This document shows positions 62,501 through 64,000 of a stretch of 64,000 bases of DNA, piece after piece. The first letter of the stretch is position 1; each line of letters starts with the position of its first letter. Source of the stretch: Opisthocomus hoazin (taxonomy: Eukaryota; Chordata; Aves; Opisthocomiformes; Opisthocomidae); the NCBI RefSeq assembly GCF_030867145.1, contig NC_134431.1, positions 9,315,089 through 9,379,088 on the forward strand, given 5' to 3'. Position numbers and translations under genes: made by a program. The notes beneath the pieces are model-generated. The model saw only the letters and a program-made list of their open reading frames with translations, was not told where the DNA came from and ran no database searches.

Positions 62501-64000
62501 CTGGCACTGTAATGTAAAACAGTAAGAGTAATGTTTAAAGCTTAAGAATACTTTTTCCCTATGAAATGTTGTAGTGAACTTTAGACCAGACTTTCAGTAC
62601 ATAGAGTTATTTTGAATGCATGATACTCTTTCAGAAGCATGCTTTTTCTAGAAATCATGAAACTAAATACTGTAAAAATGCTGTTTCTTGTTAAAGTGCT
62701 AAAGCTTCCCTTTGAAAAAGGAAAAAAAAGAAGATGATGCGTTTTCTTTTCAGTGATGAACAAATTGTCTGGTAGCCATTTTGGTATCTTCCTAAACAGT
62801 TTGTGTGCACTGGCCAAATAATGAAAAACTTGTTCTACCTGCTTTAAATGTTGGAAAGAATTACGTGATTGTCTTGAAATGTTAAAAACTCTGTATGTAA
62901 TTATTCTTGCTTAATAATCCTCTTAAATAGAGAATTGTCTGGAAGAAATTATTTTTTTCATATTTGACAGATTTTCTGGTAGTCTACATAAGTTTGCTGG
63001 TCTATTTTTAGACTCGTAGTTTCCTGTTACTTCAGTAACTCAGTGTAGCGCGGAACAGATCACACTGCTCTGATGCCAGGTAACTCGAAACTGTAGGTGA
63101 CTTCTAAAGAAAAAATGGATGGGTGTGATTGTGATCATCATAATTTTAATTGCTGATCAATGGTGTAAGGTACATCTATTTTTCCTTACTAATGTTCTTA
63201 CTAAATACTTCATACCAACATTAATAATATTCATACCAAATACTTTTAGTTGGTCACTTCTACATGGAAGTAATTTCAGATGACCTAAGAAATAATTTTC
63301 TGTATTCTTTAAATAATATTCAAATTGCTAAAGTCAAAAGATAAATTGAGGTCTGAAGCCAGTCTGGAATTCAGACTTTGCTGGACCAGTTTGTTAAAAA
63401 TCGGAGATTCAAGACGGGATTTCTTTGCTCCAATTCGGAAGCACCAGGGTTTTAAACATTAGTTGATCTCAAACACTCCTAAGAGGCAGAATGGATTCAC
63501 TGTATTTTCTGTGTTGTTTTAGATTGACCTCAGCCAAAATTGTGATCATAATTGTAGCAACTCTCAAATCCTCCCCATTTATTTGATAAATTTAAAATGT
63601 GGAATTGCCTTTGTTGGATCATTTAAAGATATTACTAACACATAACCAGGTCTTAAAAGTCATGCAGGCAACAAACAAGTCAAAGTAAGATGACAGTTGA
63701 AAATGTCTCTTTCTTGAGCTTGTTGGTCTTGAAATAATCCATATAATTTAGCTACTGTCCTTAAAAGCTTTGCATGTTCATTTAAAGAAATGAGTGCATT
63801 GATTTATGACATTTTAAGATTTCAAAATTTTTGAAATTTTTGTTTAGTGTTTTGCTTAGGTTCATGAGAACCATAAACTGATGTCAAGTAAAATTTGGTC
63901 TTGCAGACAAAATAAGCTGTATGAATAGCAGAAAATATCCTTTTATAAACAGGAATAAAAACTTAGTGTAGTTGTGCCAGCATGATTGTTTTTAATTGCT
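53540..64000. other. Non-coding stretch to the end of the window
   Basis: AT-rich sequence, T-run biased on +, with open frames up to 149 codons (58183-58632, minus). That longest frame runs through a poly(A)-rich tract on its own strand and is low-complexity, so it is not called. No repeat family, RNA gene or coding exon was recognised. Continuation of the long intron of the + strand gene is the simplest reading. Confidence 0.45.

Overview
The window is vertebrate nuclear DNA, almost certainly from a bird. It is AT-rich and intron-dominated, with GT-AG introns and CpG islands at promoters. At about 7.3-7.4 kb it carries the 3' end of a CR1 LINE, the characteristic sauropsid/avian retroposon. 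A long LTR of avian endogenous-retrovirus type lies at about 3-4 kb. Nothing bacterial or phage-like is present. No operon, CRISPR array, rRNA, tRNA or recognisable small RNA gene was seen.

One protein-coding gene can be read with confidence: a TRAM-family gene (translocating chain-associated membrane protein, an ER translocon partner) on the + strand. Ten consecutive coding exons (numbers 2 to 11 of the usual eleven-exon layout) lie between 4716 and 16171. Every junction is a GT-AG splice and all phases agree. They encode 331 residues ending in a natural stop. Exon 1, expected to supply about 41 N-terminal residues, is upstream of the window. The core looks closest to TRAM1 but several positions and the C-terminal tail look TRAM2-like, so the exact paralogue is left open.

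Layout: 1-4715, TRAM intron 1 with an antisense LTR; 4716-16171, TRAM exons 2-11; 16172 to about 17.8-18.9 kb, probable 3' UTR with several AATAAA signals; about 19-23.7 kb, intergenic; about 23.7-24.5 kb, a CpG-island promoter. That promoter has two composite ZNF143/THAP11-type motifs, a TATA-like box, a YY1-type motif and a non-coding first exon ending in a strong donor at 24336, all reading +. From 24.3 kb to the end I found no convincing coding exon. The bias toward T-runs on the + strand fits a very long intron (or 5' UTR introns) of that second + strand gene. In mammals TRAM1 is followed by NCOA2, so NCOA2 is the synteny-based guess for it, but no NCOA2 coding sequence is in the window. 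A second CpG island with a CCAAT box and an ISRE-like element at about 52.9-53.2 kb is a candidate alternative or antisense promoter.

The TRAM product acts at the ER membrane during protein insertion. The downstream promoter looks like that of a broadly expressed gene, and the sequence shows no functional link between the two. No previously undescribed system could be demonstrated. The most checkable leads are the TRAM paralogue identity, the duplicated ZNF143/THAP11 motifs, the second CpG island, and several exon-like segments in the presumed long intron.
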